In this document: in pieces, positions 1 through 6,995 of the stretch
Numbering within the stretch: position 1 is the first letter of the stretch
Layout of the letters: each line of letters begins with the position of its first letter
Assembly: GCA_964456445.1 (NCBI GenBank)
Contig: CAYWBI010000190.1
Span: forward strand, 1-7,155
Origin: CAYWBI01 sp964456445
GTDB taxonomy: Bacteria > Calditrichota > Calditrichia > Calditrichales > J004
Direction of reading: 5' to 3'
Length of the DNA: 7,155 bases
Made by a program: the position numbers and the translations under genes
Notes under the pieces: model-generated
Seen by the model: only the letters and a program-made list of their open reading frames with translations
The model's database searches: none
Told to the model about the DNA's origin: nothing

Positions 1-7
1 CGTTCTG

Positions 8-13
8 CCTCCC
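8..13 (-). promoter_or_regulatory. Ribosome binding site for a gene beyond the left edge
   Basis: Reading the minus strand past the repeat-protein stop, GGGAGG is followed by seven bases to the window edge. A start codon could lie right at or just outside the edge, giving ideal spacing. No terminator hairpin is present in the 29 bases after the stop, which fits an operon continuing leftward. Confidence 0.4.
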
Positions 14-29
14 AATAAGTTAGCACTAT

Positions 30-1760
30 TTATTTTTTTGCCCGGTACAGGGTTATGCCCCAAAGTTCGGGGTTATCCGGTGGATCAGCGTTCCAGTCAT
101 GATAGGAGTGGCTATCATCGGAAACAAAATGGACGGTATAGGTCCCCGGCTTAAGCGTGATGACGGTATCGACTTTGCGGTTTTTACTTGCCCCGCCCGC
201 TTTCTCGGTGTTCCGATAACGCATACGCCAGATTTTTCGCCCGCTTTCTTCATTTTGTATCCAGCCATAATCATACATTTCATCCCAATCGCCTTCGCCA
301 ATGGCAATAATACGCACCTTGGTTTTATGGTCAAGAATAAAGCGTTTGCGGGCATGCTCCTCATCGCCAATCCGGGTAAGCCTGGCAATAACCTCTTTAT
401 GGTCGAAAGAACTGCTTTGGGCAAGTTGGGCCTTTCCACCATTCGGCAGGGCATAAACCGAAATGCCCCACATTGCCGGCTCATAAGGTTCACTTGCGTT
501 CCAATCGCCATAGGAATGGGAGTCGTCGGTTCTGTAATGAACGATATAATCGCCTTTATCGAGAAAAACAATTCTGTCTTCCATGCGGTTCTTGTTTGCC
601 CCGCCAGCGGGTTCGGTGTCGTTATATTTCATGCGCCAGACATCACGCCCGGTTTCGGCATCGGTTATCCAGCCAAAATCAAACATATCCCCGTCGCGTC
701 CTTCCCCTAAGACATAAACACGAAAGTTACCGGACTTCTCCACATGCAGCCCCCGCTCTTCATAGCGCTCATCGCGCACACGGGTAATGCTCACGATGGT
801 ATTTTCGGCTTTACGGGTATAAGTTTTTAAAGCGGACCGGTCAAAATTATCATCGACCGGGAAGAGGGTGACGCCCCAAAATTGAGGGTCATACGGTGGG
901 TTGGCGTTCCACTTATCGGCCGCATGATTGTCATCGGTCTTATAATAAAGAATGTAGTTGCCCGGTTCCAGGGTCAGCTCATCGCGGATCAGACGGTTTT
1001 TAACCGCACCACCCGCATCGATGGTTTCTTCCTCGCGCATTTGCCAGGCCTTGCGATGGGTATCGGCGTCAACAAGCCAGGCGTAGTCGAACATCTCGCC
1101 ATGCCAGCCTTCGCCGATGGCGTATATATTTACTTTAGTCCTTTTGCTTAAGGTAAAGCCATAGTTGGGCATATCTCCATTTTGTGCAGGCGTAAGGCTG
1201 ATGATAGCCTTTTGGCGCAAGGATTTTTGATATTTTAACACCGCGTTTTCCGATAGGATTTCATCAACACCGTTCACTTCAACTTTCCATTTATAGGCGT
1301 GGGCGTCCCACCAGTCATCATCGCCAAAGATTTTATCCAATAATCGTTCAAAGCTAAGAAAGCCGGAGCTTAGGGATGGTTGAATGGCTGAAAAATATAT
1401 TTCATACTCTCCCTGGGGTAAATTTACTTTTCCTGAGAAGGTACGGTTCCATTTATTCCACCAATCCCCTTTTGTATTATCCATGGTCATCCGCCAGACC
1501 ATTTCACGGCTATGGGCGTCTATTATCCAGGCATAAGCAAACAGGTTTTCGGGATCCACCTGAAAGTTCCGCACCCGGTTTACCCGTTTGTCTCCGCCGG
1601 CCCCGATACATTTGATGGAAATATCCGTATCCTGATTTAAGGTAAAACCGGCAAAATGCACCTGGCCGCGTCCCAAATGATCCATCTTTAAGGATTGGCC
1701 CTGAGCAGTGAGCATCAACGGAACAACGAACGATATCCAGAAGATAGTTTTTTTAAACAT
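30..1760 (-). CDS. Secreted protein of 136-residue tandem repeats, family not recognised
   Basis: The product has 576 residues. It starts with a signal peptide (basic MFKK, hydrophobic core, likely cleavage after Ala19), so it is exported; no lipobox or later membrane segment is visible. Residues 185-576 are three repeats in an exact 136-residue register without gaps. Anchors are GEG at 216, 352 and 488; W at 239, 375 and 511; KNR at 254, 390 and 526; a PG/KG-Y turn near 266, 402 and 538; DD(N/S)H at 276, 412 and 548; WNA at 284, 420 and 556; and WG(I/V) at 295, 431 and 567. Residues 35-127 look like a diverged fourth unit, followed by an insertion to about 180. Alternating hydrophobic strands and PG turns suggest a beta-sandwich per repeat, comparable in style to PPC-type domains, but I cannot name the family. 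The start is set by GGAAGG nine bases upstream, right after the stop of the barrel gene; the two are surely co-transcribed. No catalytic motif is visible, so a binding or surface role is inferred. The gene is certain, the function unknown. Confidence 0.93.
   Translation of the reverse strand: MFKKTIFWISFVVPLMLTAQGQSLKMDHLGRGQVHFAGFTLNQDTDISIKCIGAGGDKRVNRVRNFQVDPENLFAYAWIIDAHSREMVWRMTMDNTKGDWWNKWNRTFSGKVNLPQGEYEIYFSAIQPSLSSGFLSFERLLDKIFGDDDWWDAHAYKWKVEVNGVDEILSENAVLKYQKSLRQKAIISLTPAQNGDMPNYGFTLSKRTKVNIYAIGEGWHGEMFDYAWLVDADTHRKAWQMREEETIDAGGAVKNRLIRDELTLEPGNYILYYKTDDNHAADKWNANPPYDPQFWGVTLFPVDDNFDRSALKTYTRKAENTIVSITRVRDERYEERGLHVEKSGNFRVYVLGEGRDGDMFDFGWITDAETGRDVWRMKYNDTEPAGGANKNRMEDRIVFLDKGDYIVHYRTDDSHSYGDWNASEPYEPAMWGISVYALPNGGKAQLAQSSSFDHKEVIARLTRIGDEEHARKRFILDHKTKVRIIAIGEGDWDEMYDYGWIQNEESGRKIWRMRYRNTEKAGGASKNRKVDTVITLKPGTYTVHFVSDDSHSYHDWNADPPDNPELWGITLYRAKK
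33..1208 (-). repeat. Three in-register 408-bp coding repeats
   Basis: These are the DNA units encoding residues 185-320 (801-1208), 321-456 (393-800) and 457-576 (33-392, lacking the linker). At protein level the register is exactly 136 residues with no insertion or deletion between anchors. At DNA level the copies have drifted substantially, as seen by comparing the stretches coding for the DDSH...WNA motif. The duplication is therefore old and selected, not a recent or slipping tandem array. Confidence 0.85.
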
Positions 1761-1767
1761 ATACGTG

Positions 1768-1778
1768 TACCTTCCTTA
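1768..1778 (-). promoter_or_regulatory. Ribosome binding site between the two operon genes
   Basis: Read on the minus strand, the barrel gene's TAA is followed directly by GGAAGG, then nine bases and the ATG of the repeat-protein gene. The 15-base gap leaves no room for a terminator and little for a promoter, and favours translational coupling. This site also fixes the start of the downstream gene. Confidence 0.8.
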
Positions 1779-3326
1779 AAATGGTTTTACCATTCTGAAT
1801 GAAAATATAATGGGCCTGGCGCCATTATCCAGCCGCTTGGCAAAACTCAGCCGGTACTTCCCGTGCTTAAAAGACAATGCCAAACCGATATCTGTCTTGA
1901 TATCATTAAGTTTTAAGCGGGAGAATCCCTCATACCACTTATCGTCCCTTTGCGGGTCTGCTTGCCAGGCCTTGCCCGCATCAAATAAAACAATATAATT
2001 GATATTGTCGAAAAACAGAAAATCCGATGAAAACACCTTAGGATTGAGATTGTATTCAAGGTTTAACAACAGCATGCGGTTGCCGCGAAAGGATTTATAG
2101 TTATAGCCGCGAAGCGTGCTCATCCCGCCAAGCTGAAATTCCTTCTGGAGAGGCAGGACGCCTTCTGCAGATCCGGCCATTAGACGCATGTCGAGCCTTT
2201 CATTATAACCGAATTTCTGATACCGGCGAATCTCCACTTGATATTGATTAAACGAAAAATCGCTGTTTAAGCCGTTTTTTGAAGATACTTCAAGCCCTGC
2301 CCGGGCATACCATCCATTGGATGGGTTGATTGGGTTGTCACGGGTATCAAGATACAATTCCCCATATACACTCCGCATACGCCCATCGTCAATAAAGGGA
2401 TTTTCCCGAAATGTCTTGCCCTGGGAAAACAAAGCCCACTCGGCATGTTTAGCCAGTGATTCATATCTGTCGTTCCGATACGACACTGTTCCTTTTAGAA
2501 AAACCGTAAGATTTTGACTGGCATGTAGTTCAAAACCGCTACGACGATAAAAATCATGATAATCTTCTTTTAGAAAAAAGGCAGATAAGCTGTTTTCCGT
2601 AGAAGAAAGCAACCAATTATCGCGTGTATCGGTTAGATCATATAACTTCCCGCCAACTTCAAACCGGTAGTCTTTTTGGTTGAACAGCCAGCGGTCGATG
2701 CCCAGCTCATAACGCCATTGTTCTTCCATAAAACCATATCCCGCAAAACCATGCAGCGTAAAATAGTTATGCTTCCCACCGATATATTTTGGAACTTTGG
2801 CGCCAAGGAACAATCCCTGTACCCGGTTATAACGTACAAGCGCATTATCATGGATTTTGCGCAGAGGCAGGGTGCTGTGCCCTTCATACTCCGGCCAGCC
2901 ATATTGCCATGAATACGCCTCCGAGTCGCTAACGTCAAAGTTTTTTGGGCTGGTTTCCACCTGGTTGCCACTTATAAAGGAATTTCTCGCCTGATGGATG
3001 CGTCCGTTCACCGTTGTTACATTGCCATCAACCTGGGCGGCATCCTTAATTTTAACCGAACCAAACAGAACAAGTATATCACCGTGTACCTTGCCCTTTA
3101 TGGTCAGATTGGCCCTGGATACAATTACATTTCCATCGATGGTTTCATCTTCTTTTATAACGGTATCTTCAGTAAAACGGAATTCCTGGCGTGATGGATT
3201 TTGAATGTATTTTCCATAAGCCTCCTTTTCAACCCGCTTAAAATCTGAAGATGAATCCTGTGCGTATAGATGGGTAGAGATGGAAAACAGGATTGTAAAT
3301 ACGACAAATAGTATTTTTACTTTCAT
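1776..3326 (-). CDS. Outer-membrane Omp85-like barrel with bactofilin-like N-terminal domain
   Basis: The product has 516 residues. A signal peptide (MKVK plus hydrophobic core, likely cleavage after Ala22, YA|QD) sends it to the periplasm. Residues about 57-122 show short repeats with (D/H)G(N/D) turns (DGNV at 64 and 100, HGDI at 81), typical of bactofilin/polymer-forming beta-helices. Here the domain is exported, so a cytoskeletal role is unlikely. From about 160 the sequence is amphipathic beta strands ending in Phe516, as in outer-membrane barrels. Two surface-antigen (Omp85) signatures are visible: DTRDNPINPSNGW at 327-339 and GGMSTLRGY at 400-408, the latter matching the RGY/RGF lid-loop motif. 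VLFDAGKAW at 446-454 also fits. The roughly 355-residue barrel has the size of a 16-strand Omp85 pore, but no POTRA domain precedes it, unlike BamA, TamA or FhaC. GGAGG ahead of the ATG supports the start. It is the first gene of an operon with the repeat protein. The barrel class is secure; its cargo or role is unknown. Confidence 0.9.
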   Translation of the reverse strand: MKVKILFVVFTILFSISTHLYAQDSSSDFKRVEKEAYGKYIQNPSRQEFRFTEDTVIKEDETIDGNVIVSRANLTIKGKVHGDILVLFGSVKIKDAAQVDGNVTTVNGRIHQARNSFISGNQVETSPKNFDVSDSEAYSWQYGWPEYEGHSTLPLRKIHDNALVRYNRVQGLFLGAKVPKYIGGKHNYFTLHGFAGYGFMEEQWRYELGIDRWLFNQKDYRFEVGGKLYDLTDTRDNWLLSSTENSLSAFFLKEDYHDFYRRSGFELHASQNLTVFLKGTVSYRNDRYESLAKHAEWALFSQGKTFRENPFIDDGRMRSVYGELYLDTRDNPINPSNGWYARAGLEVSSKNGLNSDFSFNQYQVEIRRYQKFGYNERLDMRLMAGSAEGVLPLQKEFQLGGMSTLRGYNYKSFRGNRMLLLNLEYNLNPKVFSSDFLFFDNINYIVLFDAGKAWQADPQRDDKWYEGFSRLKLNDIKTDIGLALSFKHGKYRLSFAKRLDNGARPIIFSFRMVKPF

Positions 3327-3331
3327 GACCC

Positions 3332-3337
3332 CTCCAA
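3332..3337 (-). promoter_or_regulatory. Strong ribosome binding site of the barrel gene
   Basis: On the minus strand GGAGGGGTC immediately precedes the ATG at 3326, giving a near-consensus Shine-Dalgarno core at a short to normal distance. It supports the chosen start, which is also the one that yields a clean signal peptide. Confidence 0.75.
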
Positions 3338-3426
3338 ATTTTTACCTTCTTAGTCTTACGGTAACCCTTGAAAAAAGTTACAGTAATCTTTGGTATTGAA
3401 AATTCTTTGTCCAAATATGGGGCTTG

Positions 3427-3440
3427 TACATCCGGATGTA
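3427..3440. promoter_or_regulatory. Perfect 14-bp palindrome, candidate operator
   Basis: TACATCCGGATGTA is identical on both strands and has no spacer. It overlaps the candidate minus-strand -10 and the expected transcription start of the barrel operon, a position typical of repressor operators. A hairpin role is unlikely because there is no loop. Identity of any binding protein is unknown. Confidence 0.4.
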
Positions 3441-3465
3441 TAAAATATCCTCTACCTTTTACAGT
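3437..3465 (-). promoter_or_regulatory. Candidate promoter of the barrel/repeat-protein operon
   Basis: On the minus strand TATACA (3442 to 3437) is a plausible -10. At 17 bases upstream lies ACTGTA inside the TTACTGTAA palindrome, a poor -35, which would fit a promoter needing an activator. The leader would be about 100 bases long. The assignment rests on hexamer similarity only, and in Bacteroidota the consensus differs. Confidence 0.3.
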
Positions 3466-3556
3466 AATTTTTATTTGATTGTTACCTTTATGGATTGTAT
3501 AAATAAAGCTTTCATACAAACAGACCGATTGAAATTGATCGAAACATTTTAAACAA

Positions 3557-3590
3557 CTGACCGTTTACACACCTTCATCTAAAATAAAAT
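3557..3590 (+). promoter_or_regulatory. Candidate promoter of the protease gene
   Basis: CTGACC at 3557-3562 and TAAAAT at 3580-3585 are separated by 17 bases; a second TAAAAT follows at 3585-3590. Transcription would start roughly at 3592, leaving a leader of about ten bases. No good Shine-Dalgarno sequence is present, only GGTG four bases before the ATG. The promoter is tentative. Confidence 0.3.
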
Positions 3591-3600
3591 ATGGTGTCAC

Positions 3601-5604
3601 ATGAATATTCGTTTCTTCTTAGCATTAATTTTTCTGATAAACAGTTTTCTCTTTGCCGATAAAAAAATTGAATTCAAAAAACTTGTTCCCGAACCCCAGC
3701 ATCCACGTGTGGTTCAACTGGTAAGTCATCTCCTGTTAAAAAACCATTATAAAGTGGTTCAGTTGGATGACAGCCTGTCGGAAACATTGTACGACAATTA
3801 TATAAAAATGCTCGATCGGAACAAGAGCTATTTTATAAAAAGTGATATTGATGAATTTGACGCTTACAAGGATAATTTTGACCAATATCTTTTAAGGGGC
3901 GAACTGAAACCCGCATTTACAATATACAACCGTTTTCAGAAACGATTGGTCCAGCGGCTGCACTATGTTTTTGCCCGCCTGAAAAAACCCTTTGATTTTA
4001 CAAAAGATGAGTATTACCGCCCCTACCGGGACAGTCTTGACTGGGCCCCGGATTCCGGGGCTTTGGATCAAATTTGGCGTAAACGGTTAAAAAACGAGGT
4101 GCTTAGTTTAAAACTTTCCGGTAAAAAAGATGAAAAAATAATTGAAATTCTTACCAAGCGCTATACAAATTTCGAACGGCGTCTGAGTCAAACCCAAAGC
4201 GAAGACGTTGTCCAGGTTTATTTAAATGCCCTCTCCGAGGTGTTTGATCCGCATACAAATTATTTTTCGCCAAAGGCAAAAGATGATTTTAATATCCGCA
4301 TGCGGCAATCACTGGAAGGTATCGGCGCGCGTCTGACCACAGAAGATGAATACACAAAAGTAATCGAAATTATAACCGGCGGGCCTGCCGATAAAGACGG
4401 ACGGTTAAAAGCAAACGATTATATCGTTGGTGTGGGGCAGGGCTCAAAAGGTGAACTTGTTGATGTAATTAATTGGCGAATTGATGATGTGGTTCAGCTT
4501 ATCCGTGGAAAAAAAGGTACACAGGTACGCTTGCAGATATTACATAATGCAACCGACATGCTGGCCGACGCGGAAATAATAACCATAACGCGTGAAAAAG
4601 TAAAACTTGAGGACAGCGCCGCCAAAAGCGATACACTGCATATTAAAGCACAGGGCAAGGACCTGACCCTTGGGGTAATAAAAATTCCCGCGTTTTATAT
4701 GGATTATGACGCCCTGCGCAAGGGGGACCCCAACTACAACAGCACAACTCACGATGTAATCCGGCTGTTAAAAAAATTAAAAGGTCAAAAGGTGGACGGT
4801 CTTGTTTTGGATTTACGCAACGACGGTGGCGGATACCTCTCCGAAGCCATAAGCCTGACCGGACTATTTATCCCACAGGGCCCGGTGGTGCAGGTGAGAA
4901 ATACCGATGGACGGGTAAAAATTGAAGAAGATAAAGATCCGCAGGTAGCCTATGACGGCCCGCTTGTGGTGCTGGTAAATCAGTTTAGCGCCTCCGCCTC
5001 GGAAATTTTTGCAGCCGCTATTCAGGATTATAAACGCGGACCAATAATCGGGACCCAGACCTATGGCAAAGGTACCGTGCAAAACATGGCCGATCTTAAC
5101 CGCTATTTTCCCGGTACGAAGTATAAGTACGGCCAAATAAAATTAACCATTGCCAAGTTTTACCGGATCAGTGGCGGAAGCACACAGCATAAAGGTGTGA
5201 TACCGGACATTTCCCTGCCATCGCGTTTTGAACACAAGGAAGTTGGCGAAAGCTCCAATAAAAATGCCCTGCGCTGGGATCAAATAAACCCCGTTCCACA
5301 CAGCGAAGAAGACCCTGAAATCCCGGAGGATATAAAAACGCTAAAAATAAACCATCAAATCCGCATGGGGCAGAATGCGGCTTATATTGAATATCGCCGT
5401 GAGATAAACGCAGAGAAAAAACATGACCACGAACGCTTGTTTTCACTAAATCTTGAAAAACGTAAAGCCGAGCGGGATAAGCTGAAGAAAGACGAAAAAA
5501 AGGATGTGTCCGGAAAAAAAGATAAAACCACCAAAAAGAAAGATATTGAATTAGACGAAACAGCGCATATTCTCGGTGATTTTATCCTGCTGGAACAGAA
5601 ATAA
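3601..5604 (+). CDS. prc: Tail-specific (C-terminal processing) protease, peptidase family S41A
   Basis: The product has 667 residues, close to the 682 of E. coli Prc/Tsp. Enzymes of this family sit in the periplasm and degrade or trim proteins from a nonpolar C-terminus; in E. coli Prc acts on FtsI, MepS and ssrA-tagged proteins. The signal peptide likely ends after Ala19. A helical N-terminal domain (about 30-230, with LDRNKSYF at 71-78 and DPHTNYF at 216-222) is followed by a PDZ domain (about 238-316, with ARLTTEDEYTKV and GGPAD). The protease core at about 355-540 contains LDLRNDGGGYL (404-413), FSASASE (462-468) and TYGKGTVQ (487-494). By spacing to E. coli Ser452/Asp463/Lys477, the catalytic Ser is 465, the Asp 476 and the general-base Lys 490, so the enzyme should be active. 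The C-terminal domain (about 545-667, DUF3340 type) has a Lys-rich helix at 617-647 and ends in the usual hydrophobic segment. It is divergent from the barrel operon and convergent with the dipeptidase gene. Confidence 0.96.
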   Translation: MNIRFFLALIFLINSFLFADKKIEFKKLVPEPQHPRVVQLVSHLLLKNHYKVVQLDDSLSETLYDNYIKMLDRNKSYFIKSDIDEFDAYKDNFDQYLLRGELKPAFTIYNRFQKRLVQRLHYVFARLKKPFDFTKDEYYRPYRDSLDWAPDSGALDQIWRKRLKNEVLSLKLSGKKDEKIIEILTKRYTNFERRLSQTQSEDVVQVYLNALSEVFDPHTNYFSPKAKDDFNIRMRQSLEGIGARLTTEDEYTKVIEIITGGPADKDGRLKANDYIVGVGQGSKGELVDVINWRIDDVVQLIRGKKGTQVRLQILHNATDMLADAEIITITREKVKLEDSAAKSDTLHIKAQGKDLTLGVIKIPAFYMDYDALRKGDPNYNSTTHDVIRLLKKLKGQKVDGLVLDLRNDGGGYLSEAISLTGLFIPQGPVVQVRNTDGRVKIEEDKDPQVAYDGPLVVLVNQFSASASEIFAAAIQDYKRGPIIGTQTYGKGTVQNMADLNRYFPGTKYKYGQIKLTIAKFYRISGGSTQHKGVIPDISLPSRFEHKEVGESSNKNALRWDQINPVPHSEEDPEIPEDIKTLKINHQIRMGQNAAYIEYRREINAEKKHDHERLFSLNLEKRKAERDKLKKDEKKDVSGKKDKTTKKKDIELDETAHILGDFILLEQK

Positions 5605-5607
5605 CGG

Positions 5608-6774
5608 CTAACGGACAACAGCCTTAAAGACACGCATAAAATTTCCGCCTAATATTTTTTTTATCGAAGTTTCCGAATAGCCCCGCCGCAGCAACTCGGT
5701 TGTTATGGCGGGCATTTTGGACACATCGCGCAAGCCGTGCGGCGCAATCGGGATACCGTCAAAATCCGACCCCAGCCCCACATAATCATCCCCTACCAAT
5801 TTTACAACATAATCAATATGATCAACGACCGTTTTAACATCGGGATAAATCCCGCTTATTTTTGACATGATATATGCGGCGCGATCAAACTTTTCTGCGC
5901 TGTGTACCTTTTTCAGTGAATCCTGTAGGACGGTCGCCCGTTTGCGCGCCCGCTGATAAATACGGTCAAATCCTTTTACCAGATAGGATGGATAAAAATT
6001 GATAAACATAACGCCCCCGTTTTTTGCCAATGCCCGTATTTGATCATCTTTTAAATTCCGAAAATGAGGACAAATGGCATATACCGATGAATGGGAAGCA
6101 ATTACGGGTTTTGTGGAGGTTTGCAACACATCATAAAAGGTTTGTTCGCCGCTATGCGAAACGTCCACCAGAACGCCAAGATCATTTAGCTGACGAACGA
6201 CGCGCCGGCCAAAATCATTTAACCCCCTGTGCCCTTTCCAGCCCGGCGTGGTTTCATCCAGGGCGCTGCTGGCCCAGGAGGGGCTATCGTTCCAGGTAAG
6301 CCCGAGATAACGCATGCCCCGCTTGTAAAAATAATCGATTTTATTCAAATCATCTTCAATGGCGCTGCCCCCTTCAAGGGCAATCAATGCGGCAATTTTA
6401 TTTTGTGCCACCGTTTTTTCAATCTGCCCCGGCGTACGGCACAGCGCAATGCGTTGTGGGTTGCGGTCAATAATGGCATCCAGCGTATCCAGCGCCCGCA
6501 CGGCCTGATCATACATTCCCCTCTCGTTTTTTTGATCGGGGTCCGGCCACAGGACAAAAAACTGGGCGTCCACCCCACCCATTTTTAAGCGGTCTAAATC
6601 GACCATGCCCTGCCGGGAAAAATGCCCGACGTCCCTTCCGGTACTCAAATAGCTTTCCAAAACATCCGCGTGCATATCCACCACAAGCGCGGAAAAATGC
6701 AGATCCGGTGTTTGGGCAAAATTAATGGTAGCGGTTAAGAATAATAAAACAAGAAGATATTTAATCCTTTGCAT
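5608..6774 (-). CDS. Exported membrane-dipeptidase-like enzyme, peptidase family M19
   Basis: The product has 388 residues from the chosen ATG. Family M19 (renal dipeptidase) enzymes hydrolyse dipeptides, often including D-residues at the second position, using two zinc ions. All expected ligands are visible: His35 and Asp37 in DMHAD, Glu134 in ALEGG, His207 in DVSHSGE and His228 in ASHSS. Arg239 in HFRNL and Asp337 in GSDFDG match the conserved substrate and catalytic positions. The C-terminus carries the family's GGNFMRVF. The reading frame stays open to 6873 using a TTG start, but the ATG at 6774 is preferred. It begins a clean signal peptide (MQRIK, hydrophobic core, NFA|QT), whereas the extension would put 33 residues in front of it and has no ribosome site. 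A weak AGG lies ahead of the ATG. The enzyme is therefore periplasmic or secreted. Nutritional dipeptide turnover or cell-wall peptide recycling are both possible. Its stop is three bases from that of the protease gene, on the opposite strand. Confidence 0.94.
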   Translation of the reverse strand: MQRIKYLLVLLFLTATINFAQTPDLHFSALVVDMHADVLESYLSTGRDVGHFSRQGMVDLDRLKMGGVDAQFFVLWPDPDQKNERGMYDQAVRALDTLDAIIDRNPQRIALCRTPGQIEKTVAQNKIAALIALEGGSAIEDDLNKIDYFYKRGMRYLGLTWNDSPSWASSALDETTPGWKGHRGLNDFGRRVVRQLNDLGVLVDVSHSGEQTFYDVLQTSTKPVIASHSSVYAICPHFRNLKDDQIRALAKNGGVMFINFYPSYLVKGFDRIYQRARKRATVLQDSLKKVHSAEKFDRAAYIMSKISGIYPDVKTVVDHIDYVVKLVGDDYVGLGSDFDGIPIAPHGLRDVSKMPAITTELLRRGYSETSIKKILGGNFMRVFKAVVR

Positions 6775-6886
6775 GACTGTACCTGTGTTGAGTAAGGAAG
6801 TGTGTTTTCTGTAATTGTGTCCGTGAAAAAATATAAGCAAAAAGGACTTAGATAAAAGAAAAACTTTTGGCAAGTTCAGGGAGGGG

Positions 6887-6892
6887 ATTATA
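6887..6892 (-). promoter_or_regulatory. Candidate -10 element of the dipeptidase gene
   Basis: On the minus strand TATAAT is a perfect sigma-70 -10 hexamer, about 113 bases upstream of the ATG at 6774. No convincing -35 lies 16-18 bases further upstream (GCTAGC at 17). The leader would be about 105 bases, with no obvious structured element. It is the best promoter candidate in this gap. Confidence 0.35.
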
Positions 6893-6995
6893 TTCTTTTA
6901 CTTTGTAAGGCTAGCTATCGTCCCACCTCCCAAACCGGGAAATATCTGTTAGTGCAATCCGGGGTGAGAAATCTTGCCGGCCCTTGGCAAAACGT

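Larger units (their letters stand above)
3356..3467. promoter_or_regulatory. Three TTACNGTAA palindromes, candidate regulator binding sites
   Basis: TTACGGTAA lies at 3356-3364 and TTACAGTAA at 3378-3386 and 3459-3467. Each is a 4+4 palindrome around one base, and start-to-start distances are 22 and 81 bases. Three matches to eight fixed bases in a 274-base region are far more than chance would give. The copy at 3459 lies where a -35 element would be for the candidate barrel-operon promoter; the two near copies fall in the untranslated leader. The arrangement would suit a dimeric regulator controlling the operon. The regulator is not in the window. Confidence 0.5.

Noticed and set aside
99..710. 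Plus-strand open frame of 203 codons opposite the repeat protein
   Set aside because: It is antisense to the repeats and its length follows from the codon pattern of the repeated gene. It shows no ribosome site, signal or recognisable domain.
33..1208. Tandem 408-bp repeats as a possible mobile or CRISPR-like array
   Set aside because: The repeats lie inside one coding frame, keep protein rather than DNA identity, and have no spacers.
3238..3519. Minus-strand open frame of 93 codons across the divergent intergenic region into the barrel gene
   Set aside because: It needs a TTG start, has no ribosome site, and overlaps the well-supported barrel gene by 89 bases in another frame. Its somewhat protein-like text (KITVK and KITVT) comes from the TTACNGTAA copies, which happen to be spaced by a multiple of three.
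3495..3519. Inverted repeat TTGTAT...ATACAA around AAAGCTTT
   Set aside because: The outer arms and inner palindrome have different centres, and AT-rich promoter sequence gives such matches easily.
6775..6873. N-terminal extension of the dipeptidase by 33 residues
   Set aside because: The start would be TTG without a ribosome site, and the extension would bury the clean signal peptide that begins at the ATG at 6774.
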